Positions 47,922 through 60,784 of a DNA stretch of 64,000 nucleotides are shown here, piece after piece. Made by a program: the position numbers and the translations under genes. The notes under the pieces were generated by a model. That model did no database searches and was not told the DNA's origin. It worked only from the letters and a program-made list of their open reading frames with translations. Source of the stretch: Paraphysoderma sedebokerense (taxonomy: Eukaryota; Blastocladiomycota; Physodermatomycetes; Physodermatales; Physodermataceae). The stretch spans positions 310,001 to 374,000 of the forward strand of contig JAHLJZ010000001.1 of NCBI GenBank assembly GCA_025602915.1, written 5' to 3'. Each line of letters starts with the position of its first letter. Positions within the stretch are counted from its first letter, which is position 1.

Positions 47922-50775
47922 TTAGAAACTCGTATTGATATACTGGTTCAAAATATCCAACTGTTTTCCGTCCAAACCTAAACCAACAAAATCTTCAAGA
48001 TGGAGTTGGTCAAATTGATAGTCTGATGGCACAGTCGCCATCTGAGCTCCTGGCCCAGAAGCCTGTGATCCATACGGCTGACTAAATTGTTCCAACGGTA
48101 GCTGCGTATTCAATGACATATCCATCCCAATTCCGAAATCTAACCCCATGCCGGTATTATATATTCCTGACAAGCCTAGTAAAGGATCAGCATTTTGATT
48201 GTAAAGTTGCGATTGCTGCGTGAGTCTTGCGGGCGGAATGGTGGAAGTCGGTAAAGGGATCGGCATATTGGGACCGCCTTGTGGTAAAATTTGACCAAAT
48301 TCGGTGGGTAAGAATTGTGGCGGTGAAGTAGTGTTAAAGTTCTGTGAAGGATGAGAAAGAGGACCAAGGATAGGAGGAGCTGCTCCGCTAGAAAGTGAAA
48401 ATGGAGTCACCTCTTGCTTGACATTTGAATCTAATGTCAATGAAGACGGTGAAGTTGTAGAATGATGAGAATCTTTCCTTTGAACATTCCCAGGCGCTTG
48501 TGTCGAGGGATTGCCATTTGTGGAAACACCATTCTTTTCGTTGGATGAAGTATATCCGTAATCAAAAAATTTCGTTTTAAGGTATTCTGGACGGTTAAAG
48601 TATTCCGGATCCGTCAAGATATCATTCTTCTGGATACCATTCCTGGTCAAAAATTCGATTAACATGATCCTAATCTTTCCTGCCTTCTTATATATTCGTT
48701 CCACTTGCTCCAATACCGGCATGAGCTTCAGTAAACTGACAGTTACGTTCTTCCTTTCTTTCTCGGCCGCTGTGTACGATATCACTAGTGTAGTGAGCGC
48801 AGTAAAAAGATGATAGACGACAATACTGGGATAAATTGGAAGATCTTTGATGTTCGTAGCGGCAATGTGTACAATCGCCTTACTAGCCGTACAGCATATC
48901 GACAAGTACTGGTTAAAAAGAGGAGACTTCGCTGAAGACTTCGATGAAATGTACGGTCTAGAGGTACCAACGTCAGTAACATTGTTGTCTCACATACACA
49001 GAAAGAAAAAGAATATACCTATAGAGTAATATCACGACTGTATAGTATTTCATATTCAAGAAAGCCCCCACGGGGGAAGAACACCTGGCATCCGAGGTCG
49101 GGTGAAACGAATATCGCAGCCGCTCTGGTAAGTCATTGAAGAATGAAGACAGCGATTTATGGAGTTCCGGAAGAGAAGACGAACTGCCATGCCTAGCGCT
49201 GTTGAGGTTTTGTAGTATTCTGCCTTGGATTTCGGAAAGCTGGGCGATATGGCAGAAATCCTCGATAAGGTGTGAATCTCCAGGTGGTGGTGAAGCAGTC
49301 GATATTGAATAATCGTCTGCCGTATCTAGGAAAGCTTCACCGCTCTCTGTTGGCAGACTAACGTCGATATCGTCATCAAAAATAGACAACGGCCTTCCAT
49401 GAACCGCCGAAACGAAACGGTCGAGTATAAAAGCACCCCAAAACACCTTCCTCATAGTGTGCAACTCTGTATACACTTTAGTCAGTACTGTCTAAAGAAT
49501 TTTACAGCTTTTTGCCAGAAACATACCGTATTTCGACAATTTAAATCGGGAGGTCAGATGCTCTACATTCCTGTTCAGTCCCATATCCTGAGCCAACCTG
49601 ATCGCCATTCCACTCAACATCCAAGACGACGGCCCACGGAGGGTACCACAATCAAACAACGCAAGAAGAATCAGTGCCTGGATATTCTCCAAACACGGTG
49701 CCGAATCTAGGACAGTGAATATTAGGCTTCTAGCCCTTTGAAACAAAATTTCCGAAGCGGCCACTTTTGGCGGCGGTTCCTCTTCATAGATGGTTTCATA
49801 GACTTTGGATGATAATGCGAGCACAGTATATAGAAGCAACAGTGGAGGGTCTGGTCCATCCAAGTACCGAAAAACAACTGTACGATTCAAAATGGGCAGA
49901 AATTGATTCAATGAATCGAAGTAAAAATTCAAAAGTTGGACCATGACCTCCGGCGGTGGAAGCGAATCCGCTGTATCAATATCTGCGTTTGACGGTCGAT
50001 GCAGGTTCCGTTTTGGGAGTACCACAACTCCTTCTTGTATGATTGAAGACCACTCATTCAGGCATTGCAGGCCAGAACTATTCCCCATAGTTCCTTCAAG
50101 AAAAACCAGACATGTCAACAAAGGTCAAAATCGCATAAATGATTTAATGAACTTTTAACCGTACTCATAGCATGTATAGACCCGGTGTCCTCCAAGGATA
50201 CTAGAAGTGTTGCCATATTAGATAAGGGACCGAACTCATCCCCAGATTCCGGTTTGATGGCACTGTGGTGATCCCCGGTGTGGTCGGAATGTTCTTGCAG
50301 TTTTCGACCTGTCACAGGATGCTTAATATCTATGGAATTGAAGCTCGGATAAATATTTATGTATATACCTCTCTTCTTTGGTTCACTATAGACACATGCT
50401 TTCTCACTATGCATGCACTGATCGCAAATAGGACGATTTCCGGAGCACCGAATTTTTCTATGGGGGGTGCATAATTCAATCAGATATCGTAATTTTATAC
50501 ATTTAGCGAAGAGCGAAGGAAGCATCCAACTAGCATCCACATGATGCAGATAAATTTAAATAAAAATAAGCATAATATACCTTTTTCGGCAAGTATCACA
50601 TGCTAATTTTAACGGAGAATTTGTATACAACATGAGTCTAAACTTTTAACAATGCGGATGTTGCGGAGTTTTTACACATACCTACAGCAATTCTGGATCT
50701 CTTCGATGAGATTGTATCCTCACTATCTCTATCCATGGTGATAGTACTGTGAAAGACCGAAGGCTCCTGAGTCAT
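47922..50775 (-). CDS. Zn2Cys6 transcription factor with fungal_trans domain
   Basis: Multi-exon minus-strand gene, ATG 50775-50773, TAA/stop at 47922-47924. Three small exons assemble the binuclear zinc cluster: ACDTC, then RKRKIRCSGNRPICDQC, then MHSEKACVYS, so the six Cys are all present and followed by basic PKKRGRK. The middle has the fungal-specific transcription-factor domain: FYFDSLNQFLPILNRTVVFR, PPLLLLYTVLALSS, LILLALFDCGTLRGPSSWML, MAIRLAQDMGLNRN and RKVFWGAFILDRFVSAVHGR. The C-terminal about 200 residues are Pro/Gln/Ser-rich, an activation-like region. Target genes are unknown. It is divergent from the DDHD phospholipase gene. Confidence 0.92.
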
Positions 50776-51347
50776 GGATGAGAGGGTAATATTTCTGCTG
50801 CTGCAAAAAAGTGTTCAGCCTCCCATGGCCCCTTTACCAATCCGAGGAGTGAGGTGATTAGGGGCACGAGACCAACGCACATTCAACAGCAACGCCGGTG
50901 TGCTATATTTACACCGGCAGTTCGCACACTGCAGATTGGCAGCAATTGTCCCATCCAAGGAACAGATTCAATGAGTACATGGATCTACTTTCAGAACTAT
51001 AGAAAGAGCAAATGTTCCCAAGTTGAAACAGTGTGAAATCAATGTTGCTACAAGTCGCATCTCTAGTAGACAAGAATAAGTAATGATGATACATTGTTTT
51101 GCACATTTGTAGTCCTTGAGATCGTATTGTCCATTGCCGAAATGATGCATTTGCGTATAATGTCTGGGATGCATACCTGATACTGACAGTGAATACTCCT
51201 CGCCGTGCCGATTCGTCTGGACTCAAAATTATATTGTTCGCGCCACACGCTTTATCAATGAACTTTTCAGGACGGAATCGCAATGTTACTTTTTCCATCG
51301 CTTTCCACATCTATCGTCCTCTGCATTCCCCACACACTTTTGTCGGG
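50776..51347. promoter_or_regulatory. Divergent region between the Zn2Cys6 gene and the DDHD gene
   Basis: 572 bp. It contains a few short open frames without similarity. A direct CGG-type palindrome for autoregulation is not evident. Confidence 0.35.
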
Positions 51348-53243
51348 ATGAAGTCGCACGAAGGCCTTCTCCTCATCGTTGTCCATGGTGTTGGTGATCA
51401 GACTTCTCTCGGGCGAAATGGTAGGTTTCAATTTTCTTCGGTCTCGTAAGTAGTGATGGTACTAATTTTAATGCGTCCAGTCGAGTCGATGAGAAGAGCA
51501 GCAACAGAAGTCTTTCAACATAGCAAAAATGAATTCCGAAAAATCGGTAAAATTGATATCGTTCATATTGGTTCGTTTGGCTCTTATTTGTCATTAGTTG
51601 TAGAATAACTAATAATTAATGATCTTTCGCCTTCAGAATACCATTCACTGGTCCATAATTTGGAAGAAGCAGACTCCAGAGCCAGCTTGATTATGATGAA
51701 GAACTGCCATGTTTTTCGAAATTTAATGTAAGTAGGAATATTTTGGACATTCTCCTGCCCTTGTCGATGCCAAGTTCGCTCGAGTACATATGGCCCTAAT
51801 GACTGATGCTCTATTTTTTCGCTTTGTACAGAAAAGACTACTTATGCGATCCACTTTACTATTTCACTCAACATTTTGGCAGAAAGACGAGAGAGATTAT
51901 CTCGAAACGACTGAACGCTGTTTATGATGATTGGATGAAAACCCACCCTAATTGGCGGGGTAAAATTGCTATCTGTGCACATTCGTTGGGAGGGATTATT
52001 GCATATGATATATTGGTATCACAGCAGCGATGGAGGGAGCGCCAGGAAAAAGCTGATGGTTTGAGAAATGAGCATTCTGAACCAGCTTTTGACGACTTCG
52101 AGCGAAGGCCATACAAAGAAAATGAATCGCCCCCGGAGTGGGTCAAACTGAATTTCATCCCATCTTTTCTGTTTATGATGGGTTCTCCTTTTGCCAATTG
52201 TATTCTGCTGCGAAATCACGAAATCACTGACTACAAACTACCGAAAGAAACTCGAGCATTCAATATTTTTCATCCTTTTGATCCTCTGGCTTACAGGATG
52301 GAACCTTTGTATAACACTGCTTTCAAGAACATTGCCCCAGTTACGCTTCCTGTGTACCTTCAAAAGCCATTTCACGTTCGACTTCGTGACAATATTCGAA
52401 CCCAGCTGCCGAAATTCCCAGACTTGTCCCCCTTTTCGCCAATACTCCAACAAATACCGCGGCCTCCGTTCCCCATCTTCTCTCAATTCTCTGTTATGCA
52501 ATTACAAATTCCGGCACTTCCTCAAATACCAGCGTCCCTCCAGATTCAAATTCCGTCCATTTCTGACGGTATGAAAAGAATTGAAGAAGGCGTGACTATA
52601 TTTATGGATATGCTGAAGACTGGTGTCGTCGAAGAAGGAGTTGACGAAGAAAGTGATAAAAATGCATGGATAGAAACTAGGAAACATCTTGCGGTATCAT
52701 CATCTGACACTGGAGTGGTCCCCAACTCTAAGCGTCAAAGGGAGTCGCGGGAAGATGTTGAGTGCACTCGCTCCAGTAAAAGACGGAAGGGCGTCCGCCC
52801 ACTTTCAGTTCACCACACGCATCATACTGAAAGGAAAGATTCGGCAATCGTTCTGTCGTCATCGGCCGATCAACTTGAGATCAATTATACATCTACCACG
52901 ACCTCGACTCACAGCATTCAAATATCGGCCGACAATGCATATACCGCTCCACTTCCTACTCCGCCAGCTGAAGTCGAAAATCAGACGTCAAATAATATCG
53001 ATGACTACATAAAGCATCTGCCAAGAGGCGAAAGAATTGATTATCAGCTACCCTCCAAATTCACTGATAACATCTCGAATGAATACATGCTTGGTTTGAG
53101 GGCTCACTTTGGGTATTGGTTCGTATGACTCCTGCTTTATTTGGTTTACGTCTTCAACTCTGTGTCTAATTCTTCTATACTGAATTGTTAGGGCGAACAA
53201 AAATTTAATGTATTTTATATTAAACCAAACAAACCAGTCATAA
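51348..53243 (+). CDS. DDHD-domain phospholipase A1-like protein
   Basis: Five exons (51348-51420, 51481-51570, 51637-51727, 51832-53118, 53192-53243) give 530 aa. The protein opens with LLIVVHGVGDQ, the N-terminal strand of this family. The nucleophile elbow is AICAHSLGGIIAYDIL (GxSxG-like SLG). The DDHD core reads SFLFMMGSPFANCI, FNIFHPFDPLAYRMEPLYN and GERIDYQL, covering the metal/Asp-His positions. It ends HFGYWANKNLMYFIL. Relatives are PA-PLA1/iPLA1 (DDHD1, DDHD2, SEC23IP), which cleave phosphatidic acid and act at Golgi or ER-mitochondria contacts. It lacks WWE and SAM domains. A Pro-rich segment precedes a basic stretch SKRRKG near 52780. Confidence 0.9.
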
Positions 53244-53696
53244 TATAATAAGATACGTCGTAATACGGTGTTGCGTAGTTAAAACAAAGTTAATCACTGT
53301 CATATATTTTAGTTTAGGTACATAGTTCTTTATATCTATCGAAGTTCCCCATCAAATGTTCTTTTTGCTTCATCGTTGCGAGTGTATGAATCGAACTTTT
53401 TGAATGCGCGAATTGTCTTTTCGTGTTGCATGATTGGGGATATCGTTGTGTTTATACTACAATTTGTAACAAAATATCATGGAAAAATTTTTATATTGCG
53501 GCAGTCGGCGACCTTGAAGAACTGGTTCAGGCTCATAGCAATTTGCGATTACTTCTGGATTTGCTTTATTCTTTATCCCCAGCATTACTACAGTTCTAAT
53601 CATTTAACGTCATCAAGTTTAAACGGATTTAATGGGCATCCATATTGATATCTCTCTGTAATTTATGTACATAAACCCACCACATATCAATCACAA
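53244..53696. other. Intergenic region between convergent genes
   Basis: 453 bp with the 3' flanks of the DDHD and CIA1 genes. A 90-codon open frame at 53376-53648 lacks a recognisable motif and is probably chance. Confidence 0.4.
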
Positions 53697-55127
53697 TCAA
53701 TTTGCTTCATTTTTTGGATTCACTTTCCAGAGCCTAATAATGCCGTCATCACCAGCAGACGCAAACAAATCCTGTAACTGCTCTTGAGGATTCCAAAGAA
53801 CGCAATTCACATCGACTAATCCGTGTGCAGCTTCAATGGTTTGCAGAAGACGATAAGGTGGTTTCTTTGGATCGATATTGGAGGGGTCCTATCAATCATC
53901 ATCGTTTCAATCGCGTTACAATGGGGTTAATTGAAGTTAGAGGGCAATATTGATCGAAGGAGGTAGGTTACCATTTCCCATATCTTGATACGATTATCAC
54001 CGCCGCAAGTTAAGATCAACCCATTCCATTTGTTCCATGAAACGCTGTATATCGTTCTTTCATGAGCATCAGGGATAGTATGGTAACATTGATATTTGAC
54101 ACTCATACTACCACTGGGAGTTGTTCGATGCCAGAATTTAATCGTACGGTCGTCACTAACTGATACTGTAATCGATCATAAGTAAAATGCCTCTTTGAGC
54201 TTAGCATAAAATAAAGGGAGAGGCCAAGGATGCTAACCTATGTTGTTTCCGTTTTTATCGAAATCAAGACTCCACACTGTAGAATCGTGACCCTCCAATA
54301 CGTCTGCACAGTACCAATCATCGTCGTCGTCTCTCCAAATACGAATCGTATCATCGTAAGATGCTGAAGCTAAAATCTAAATAATGTATCTGTAAATATG
54401 AGTGATCTTCTCCGAAGTGCCAGAACAAACTCACTTCTTCATTCGGATGCCAGGCGACGAGTTTGACATCTTGTGTGTGTTCTTGCAATACACTTAAGCA
54501 CTCAAAATCATTATCCTTCTCGACTTTAAAAGTACAAGGCGAACAGAATACGTCAGTCATTTGCCCATCACAGACAATAGGGAATATGCGAAGACCTCTG
54601 CAAACCTTCCCAGATCCAGACGCTCTTATCTCGACTACAAGTTGCCAACAAAGTGCCGTCTGCGTTCCATGATACACATTTTGCTTCATTCTCGTGCCCT
54701 TCGAGAGTGGCAATATATTCATAATCCCAACCGCCTTTACCCATTACTTTCTCCCATATTCCGATTGTCGCATCAAAACCAGCACTGGCTATTAAATTTC
54801 CATCGGGTGAAAATGATATAGATCTGACTGTACGTTTATGACCATCGGTTAAGGTTGACGCACACTGCCATGGAACTTGGGATAAAGGGGTAGATGGTTC
54901 AGAGTTGTCGATAGTGCGAATCGGTTTAGTAGGATGCCACAACCTAATTGATTTATCGCTGCTAGATGAAGCAAGAAGTGACCCATTAGGGTGCCATGAT
55001 AGTTGCCATACTCTATCAGTATGTCCTATAATTGTCCAAAGTTACGAAATTAACACTTTCTTAAGTCACGGCGAGAAATCAATGGCAAATTTCGACTTAC
55101 CTGTCAGTTCAGCAATTGTAGTAGCCA
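53697..55127 (-). CDS. CIA1: Cytosolic Fe-S assembly WD40 protein CIA1 (CIAO1)
   Basis: Multi-exon minus-strand gene with ATG 55127-55125 (exon 1 is 28 nt, 55127-55100) and TGA 53699-53697. Seven WD repeats are readable: [121 protein letters not shown] and [15 protein letters not shown]. The WYCADV insert and the order match CIAO1. It is the docking subunit that passes 4Fe-4S clusters to nuclear and cytosolic targets such as DNA polymerases and Elp3. Head-to-head with ELP4, whose complex contains the Fe-S enzyme Elp3; the link is suggestive only. Confidence 0.94.
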
Positions 55128-55397
55128 TCGTCGCGAGTCTGTAGGGTATATGAAATTGATAGAACTGGCTTTTGTGATGTGTGATTCTATTCCTTAAGAG
55201 TTTGAAGCTTATATTGCAAATAAAAAATGCAGTGTAAGATAACGCAAATAGGTGTAGACAATTTCAAGTGTTGAGGTGGAAACTTTTTTTGTTTTTGTTT
55301 ACTCGCAGTTCTTGTGTCCGCATATGATCACTCTGCACATCGAACGATTGCTTCAATCAAATCTCAAAGAATAAACGATTTCTACGTTTTAATTAAA

Positions 55398-57071
55398 ATG
55401 TCATCTTTTAAAAGAAAATCTCCTAATCTGCAGTCAAAATTGCCTGCCGGCTCTCGGTTGTCGGCTCACAACGGTCAAGTGCTGACTTCGACCGGCCTTC
55501 CTGCCCTTGATGATATCCTTTTGTTGTTACATCAAATTACAGAAATCGTCGTATCTTCCTATATCAACATACCCTTAACATACATGATCACATGTCTTAG
55601 GTGGAGGTTTACCTATCGGGACGGTTCTACTGATTGAATCAGATCGACACACGACGTATTCAACTTTACTCTTGAAAACCTTTTTAAGCCAGGGGATATC
55701 ACATCGGCATCATGTTTGCATAGCTTCCGCAGATGAGCCAGCAAGAAGTATTTTGGCTAGTGTGCCATTCTGTTTAGATGACGGGAGTAGTGACAATTCC
55801 AAGGAGACAGCGGCCGAAAAAGAGGGTGCTGAAAGTTCGTCGACGGGGTCCAGTAGTGAAAAGATGACCATTGCATGGAGGTACCAGAATTTGCCTAAAG
55901 TGAACCAGGGTTCAAATACTGCTTTTAGGAAGCAAGGTGAACATTAGAGAGTTTTGAAGTTCAATTAAAACAGTTGTAACCATATGCTCTTTCTTTCTTT
56001 TTCAGTCTTCAATCCATCACAGAATGCTACATCCCTTTATTGTCACAATTTCGATCTCACTAGAAGGATTAACCCAGAATCAGTTGAAAAATTGAGCGAC
56101 ACAGTTACCTTATTGGACGTAAATGACTTACCTCACGACGATGAGAACCATGATGCTTACGATTTGCTCTATAATCGTCTCGAGAAGCTGATAGACGAAG
56201 GTGGATTCAGGTAATGTCTATCATACGATTATCCGAGTTTCATATGATTTCGCTCAAACATCGGTTGATTTGTAGTGCAACGTCCCCTGTACCTCCCGGT
56301 GGAGTTCGCAATGCACTCCGGATCGGAATTCATGCACTGGCTTCTCCATTTTGGCAAGCTTCGTCGAACCATGTAAGTCTTTACGTAAAATTGATAAATA
56401 GTTGACTCCAAATTCATCATTTCACTTCAAATTTGTAGTCCCTCTTCAAATTCCTTCATCGACTTCGCGGCCTTCTCCGGTTTTCTTACGCCTGCTGTAC
56501 AATCACCGTACCAACTCACTTATTTTCTAAAATAAACCCACACAACATCCCCGATCCCACTTTTATATCTCACCCGGTTCACCCTCCCTCCATCATTCCC
56601 AAACTTCGACACCTCTCCGACTTTGTCATCCAACTTGATTCATTTTCTGGCTCACTTTCTATGTCACCGGCATTACTTTCCAACTCATATTTAACTTCCG
56701 ACTATCACGGTCTCTTTTATATTCATAAATTACCTAGACTGAACTCGTTGGTGTCTAGTAGTTCTAAAGTTAGTATCACAGGAATCGAAAAGAATTTGGC
56801 ATTCAAAGTTCGTCGTAAAAGATTTACAATCGAGAGTTGGAGTTTGCCACCTGAACTAGACGATCAACCAAGTCGTAGTCAAAATAAAGGTCAAGAGGAA
56901 GTGAAAAGTTTATTGGGGAGAGGTACCGTTGGTCAAAATGCGACTGTGGAGAAAGATGACAATCCAGATGTAGCTAACCGACAAAGAAAAGTTTTAAGAA
57001 AAGATACCGGTAAAAATGTCATGGCGGGATGCGGGAGTTTACCTGGCCGGAAGGATCCTCTAGAGTTTTAA
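55398..57071 (+). CDS. ELP4: Elongator complex subunit 4
   Basis: Five exons (55398-55512, 55592-55936, 56006-56210, 56276-56372, 56439-57071) give 464 aa. The start MSSFKRK is followed by AGSRLSAHNGQVLTSTGLPA and DDVLGGGLPIGTVLLIESD, the RecA-like P-loop-derived core. NATSLYCHNFDLTRRI, LRIGIHALASPFW, IIPKLRHLSDFVIQLDSFSG, YHGLFYIHKLPRLNSLVS and LAFKVRRKRFTIESWSLPPE are hallmarks of Elp4. With Elp5 and Elp6 it forms the hexameric ring that regulates wobble-uridine tRNA modification. The first intron is a U12-type AT-AC intron (55513-55591). Exon lengths sum to a multiple of three only with that intron. Confidence 0.95.
55513..55591 (+). other. U12-type AT-AC intron in ELP4
   Basis: The exon ends CTT GAT G and the intron starts ATATCCTTTT, the exact U12 5' consensus. 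CCCTTAAC (55572-55579) is the branch site, and the intron ends GATCAC, 13 nt past the branch A. Joining gives LPALDDVLGGGLPIG, the expected Elp4 sequence. The GT/AG sites nearby all break this frame. Confidence 0.9.
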
Positions 57072-57718
57072 ATTTTGATAATAAAATCAAGATACGTGAT
57101 GCAAGACCACAATTTGGGCACGGAGCAATGTTGTTCGCGGCAGGCAAATTCATGCGACCTATACAATTGGAGAAAGCAAATGCTTTTTTCATATGGATAC
57201 AAACTTTTGAGGACATGCAAAATCATATACATATCTCTACAAAAACTGCTTACAATCACAAATACATCAAAACCATTCACTCTTTCGGCTGCCGCATTGC
57301 TTTCCAATGTCCATCCACTTGCCTCTCACATTATGTACTTTTTCCTCCAAAGTTTTGAATTTCATGGATACCACCGGAAGTATAAACATCGAAACGAACA
57401 TGAAGGGGGAAAATCGAAGAGTAATACATGCCGCTTTTTCCTGCTGCAAATTGAAGCAAAAGAAAAATGGTTGAAAGAATACTGCGAAGGTGAAGTTCAT
57501 AAGTATATTGAAGATTAAATTGAGTATTTTACCAACAGCATGCGATAATAATATGGCAGAAGAATAAAAAGAATGAAACAGAACAATTTTAACATCAACA
57601 AAAGGAAAAGAAAGGAAGATATTTGATGCCACAATCTTGTCAGCAGTGTCAACAAACAACAATGCAAACTCTAGCTTCACTCGGCATTACAAAAATCGCC
57701 ACATTCACCGATATAAGG
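57072..57718. other. Intergenic region between convergent genes
   Basis: 647 bp between the ELP4 stop and the desaturase stop. Open frames of 130-150 codons occur on both strands, overlapping each other, with Phe/Lys-rich random composition and no motif. I regard them as chance in AT-rich DNA. Confidence 0.45.
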
Positions 57719-59914
57719 TTAATGATCATGCAACTTTCCTTCCTTTAGCGGCGCCATCACAATTTTAACTTGATCCGCCACTTCCTTCATGACACCCAAT
57801 ACCATACCGTTACCTTTAATGAATTCGACGTGATGATAGATTAATCCGACATCGTCGCAAAATTTCTGTACCAGCGGTACGGCTTTTCTTAGACTACTTC
57901 TTGGTAGCCGCGGATACAAATGATGAATTGTTTGAAATTGGAGACCACCATGAAACCAGTCCATGTAACGAGGGCAATCCACGTCCATCGTTGTTCTCAG
58001 TTGTCGGGTGGGGAACGGTTCGTAATGCGCATGAGGAGGTTCAACGGTTGACATTGCAAAGTGGGAAAGGGTAATTTGAAGATGGAGGAGAAAGGTGATG
58101 GCGTGTGAAACAAAAACGACGACTAACATAATAGGGAACGTCGGAATGAAGGACAGCACATAAAGGTACCAACTCCAGAAAATAAAGAGCCCGGTCGCTT
58201 CCCACTTTTTATGCTTGGACAAAGGATGGCAAAGATAAATGAAAGATTGAGCGTACAAATTGAAACGAGCGACGCAGAGGACCGGGTAGTAAAGGTAGTG
58301 CTGAAGGGATACAAGATATTTTGAAAATAAATCATGCTTCATGATGCGGCCATGAAAGGTTGAGTAGATGTTCTCAAAAAAGACAGATGTAATGGCGAAG
58401 AATGGCATATGTTGGATATCAGGATCGTGAGAAGCATGATTGGTGACTATATGGTGAACGTAATGTGATTTTTTCCACCAGCCAATGCTAAGGAATGGGG
58501 AAAGAAATTAGGTTAAAAACCGACCAATCGAACATCGTAAACGCCATCTCAAAATGGTACCTGATGCCACCGGTAACATTGCCCAAAACCCATCCAACCC
58601 ACTGATCTCTCTCCAATTTACAAGTGACACTATTATGTCCGGCATCATGAGCAACAAATGCGCTTTGATGCCAGAACACCCCACAGAAGACACTGCCGAG
58701 GAGATACACCCACGGATTCGTACTTCCGCTTGTTACGGTGAGAATGAATCCACCAAACAGGAAAATCAGTTTAAAGAGCTCACGAACATAAAACATGTAA
58801 TCAGGACTGTAGTAGCCATTCTTATGAAGGTACGCATCCAATCGTCGATATGCTGCAACAACTTTTTCAGATTGCTTGGTAAATTCATCATGGGTTTTTG
58901 TTAATGAATCAGAATCAATTGTATGATGACCGGTTGGATCTGAAAGGAGATTGTCTACGTTTTTTGCAACTTCTAAAGACGGGTAAAGTGCAGGGTCCAT
59001 CAGTTGGGGAGGCTCTTGAAGAAGTTGTTCGGGGTCCATGCGGCCGACGCAGAAGTTGGGCAATTTGTTCTGTATGACGAAATCTGGATGAAAGACTCGA
59101 ACATGATCTGTAGCGTCTTTACCGTTCAAATGATGAAGAGCGAGTTCGCCACCAGGATGGTACGAGATCCTGATGAACAGAAAAAGGATAAGAAAAAAGA
59201 AGGAACGGCCGTCCAAAAACCAGTTAGGAGGAGATGAGCAATTAAATTCAATCAAGTAAAATGTCACTGGTGACCACAGGAAGCATGAACGGGTTGAAAA
59301 GATTAACAACACGCTCAACAGGAATTGCCAAACAAACGGTGTTTCAGCATGGTGACACCACACCAGTCCCGCTCTCATCAACCCAAACAAGGACAATAAC
59401 ATCAACTTCCCAAAAAAAGAAGATTGATATATAAATTCTGTTTCTTGCGGGAGAATATAACATGGGTCCATTTGGATAATGTTAACAGGAACCGGCGGGA
59501 CTTCATTCCAAACCAATCATGGACCAAGGTTGTCAGGTAGAAGAAACTTTTGGGAAGCCAGATTTCGACTTTGTACCAAAAAAGTCAAAACTGAAGCAGG
59601 CAAACAAGAATGAAGAAAGAGTCCAAAAAAATAGAATGTCTTTGAAGACATGTTAGTGAAACCTACCACTTTGTAACGTTATAAACACCGCCATCAAAGA
59701 TGAACATGACTTGTTTTTCATTTTCAATTTTCAATTTAATTTCTTCCCACGTCCAAACTTTTAGATTCAGACGTTTGGAGAGGCGAGAGCCAGTCGGAAT
59801 CTGAGATTTGGTTGTGTGAAGAGTAGTGTTCACATTGACCGACACGGTTTTTGGTATCGAAAACTGCGGGTTGACTGTTTCAACAACAGTGGTTACTGCT
59901 CTAGCGGGAGCCAT
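57719..59914 (-). CDS. Delta-8 sphingolipid desaturase (cytochrome b5 fusion)
   Basis: Three exons on the minus strand (59914-59667, 59169-58561, 58487-57719) give 541 aa. The N-terminal cytochrome b5 domain has VTKWISYHPGGELALHHLNG (haem His). The desaturase domain has HDAGH, then KKSHYVHH, and third-box FQTIHH, with Gln in place of His as in front-end desaturases. LSHFAMST and QLRTTMDVDCPRYMDWFHGG followed by LQFQTIHHLYPRLPR match fungal sphingolipid delta-8 desaturases better than delta-6 acyl enzymes. It adds the 8(E) double bond to ceramide long-chain bases in the ER, feeding glucosylceramide. The first intron (59170-59666, 497 nt) is the longest that I model in this window. Confidence 0.92.
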
Positions 59915-60784
59915 CGTTTTGAGAAGACAAATAATAAAAAAAAATACGCTAGTCTATTCTAGCAGAGGGTGGTTCTAGAATGAGTAGAATAAATTAAAAG
60001 TAGAGTTGAAAGCAGAAGCAGACAACTGAGCGGATTCAGAAAAGTCAGCACAACGAGAAGGCGAGGAGGCGAGAACGATGTTCAGAGACAAAACGGCGAA
60101 ATCAGGACGGGAGATAACCACAAGATGATGGTCGATGACACACCTTTTTTGCTCTTTTGCAGTCTTTTGCCAAACGAAATTCCCTTGCACAAAAGAGGGC
60201 AGATTATTTTTGAAGGAGGGGAATGCAGCGGGTCAAATTTGCAATTTTCAAATCGTGCAGGAGACAGCGTGGGACAGCGGGAGGCTTGTGCTAATAATAG
60301 CAACAGCCGTTCCTCGCACAAATCATCTCGTTTCCAACAGAGGATATCATGGATTCATGATGGATGCAGCCCCATCTCGACATCAGATGTAAACAAACAT
60401 CCCTCTCGACCCTTTTGGCTCACGGCTGTGCTCGTCCTCCGAGTGGAAAAAATTCGAATCTCCGTGCAGGTGGGGACGTCTCACCCAGTCTCCCGTTTTT
60501 GTAGCTTTGACACATTCCAGAACAGAACTCGATTGCATTTATTATAGAATCTACCATTGAGATGCAATATAATCCACATTCATCCCATTTCACATAACTG
60601 CTGTCTATCATACAAAGGATTGGACAATGACACGCTGAAGCACTTTTAAACTTGGAACTAGTTGAAGTTGATCTCGATACTAATCTACTGGATCTATGAG
60701 ACCGGAGTCATTGCAAGATAAACTTTCGCACGTAAAAAATTTGAATACAATATTTACAAGTACAGCGGTAACTCTGTGAGCCTT
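59915..60784. other. Promoter side of the desaturase gene
   Basis: 870 bp between the desaturase ATG and the stop of the 7-TM gene. This is one of the longest gene-free stretches in the window. A poly-A-rich stretch lies at 59925-59945. Open frames here show no family. No repeat or RNA gene is visible. Confidence 0.4.

Noticed and set aside
57075-57680. Overlapping open frames of 137-147 codons on both strands
   Set aside because: Random AT-rich composition, no motif, no splice partners, and they lie between two well-defined stops.
57719-59914. Delta-6 fatty-acid desaturase for the b5-fused enzyme
   Set aside because: The TTMDVDCPRYMDWFHGG and QTIHHLYPRLPR sequences fit fungal delta-8 sphingolipid desaturases better than the QIEHH form of delta-6 enzymes.
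60125-60547. 140-codon open frame on the plus strand
   Set aside because: No similarity, Ser-rich random composition, and located in the desaturase promoter region.
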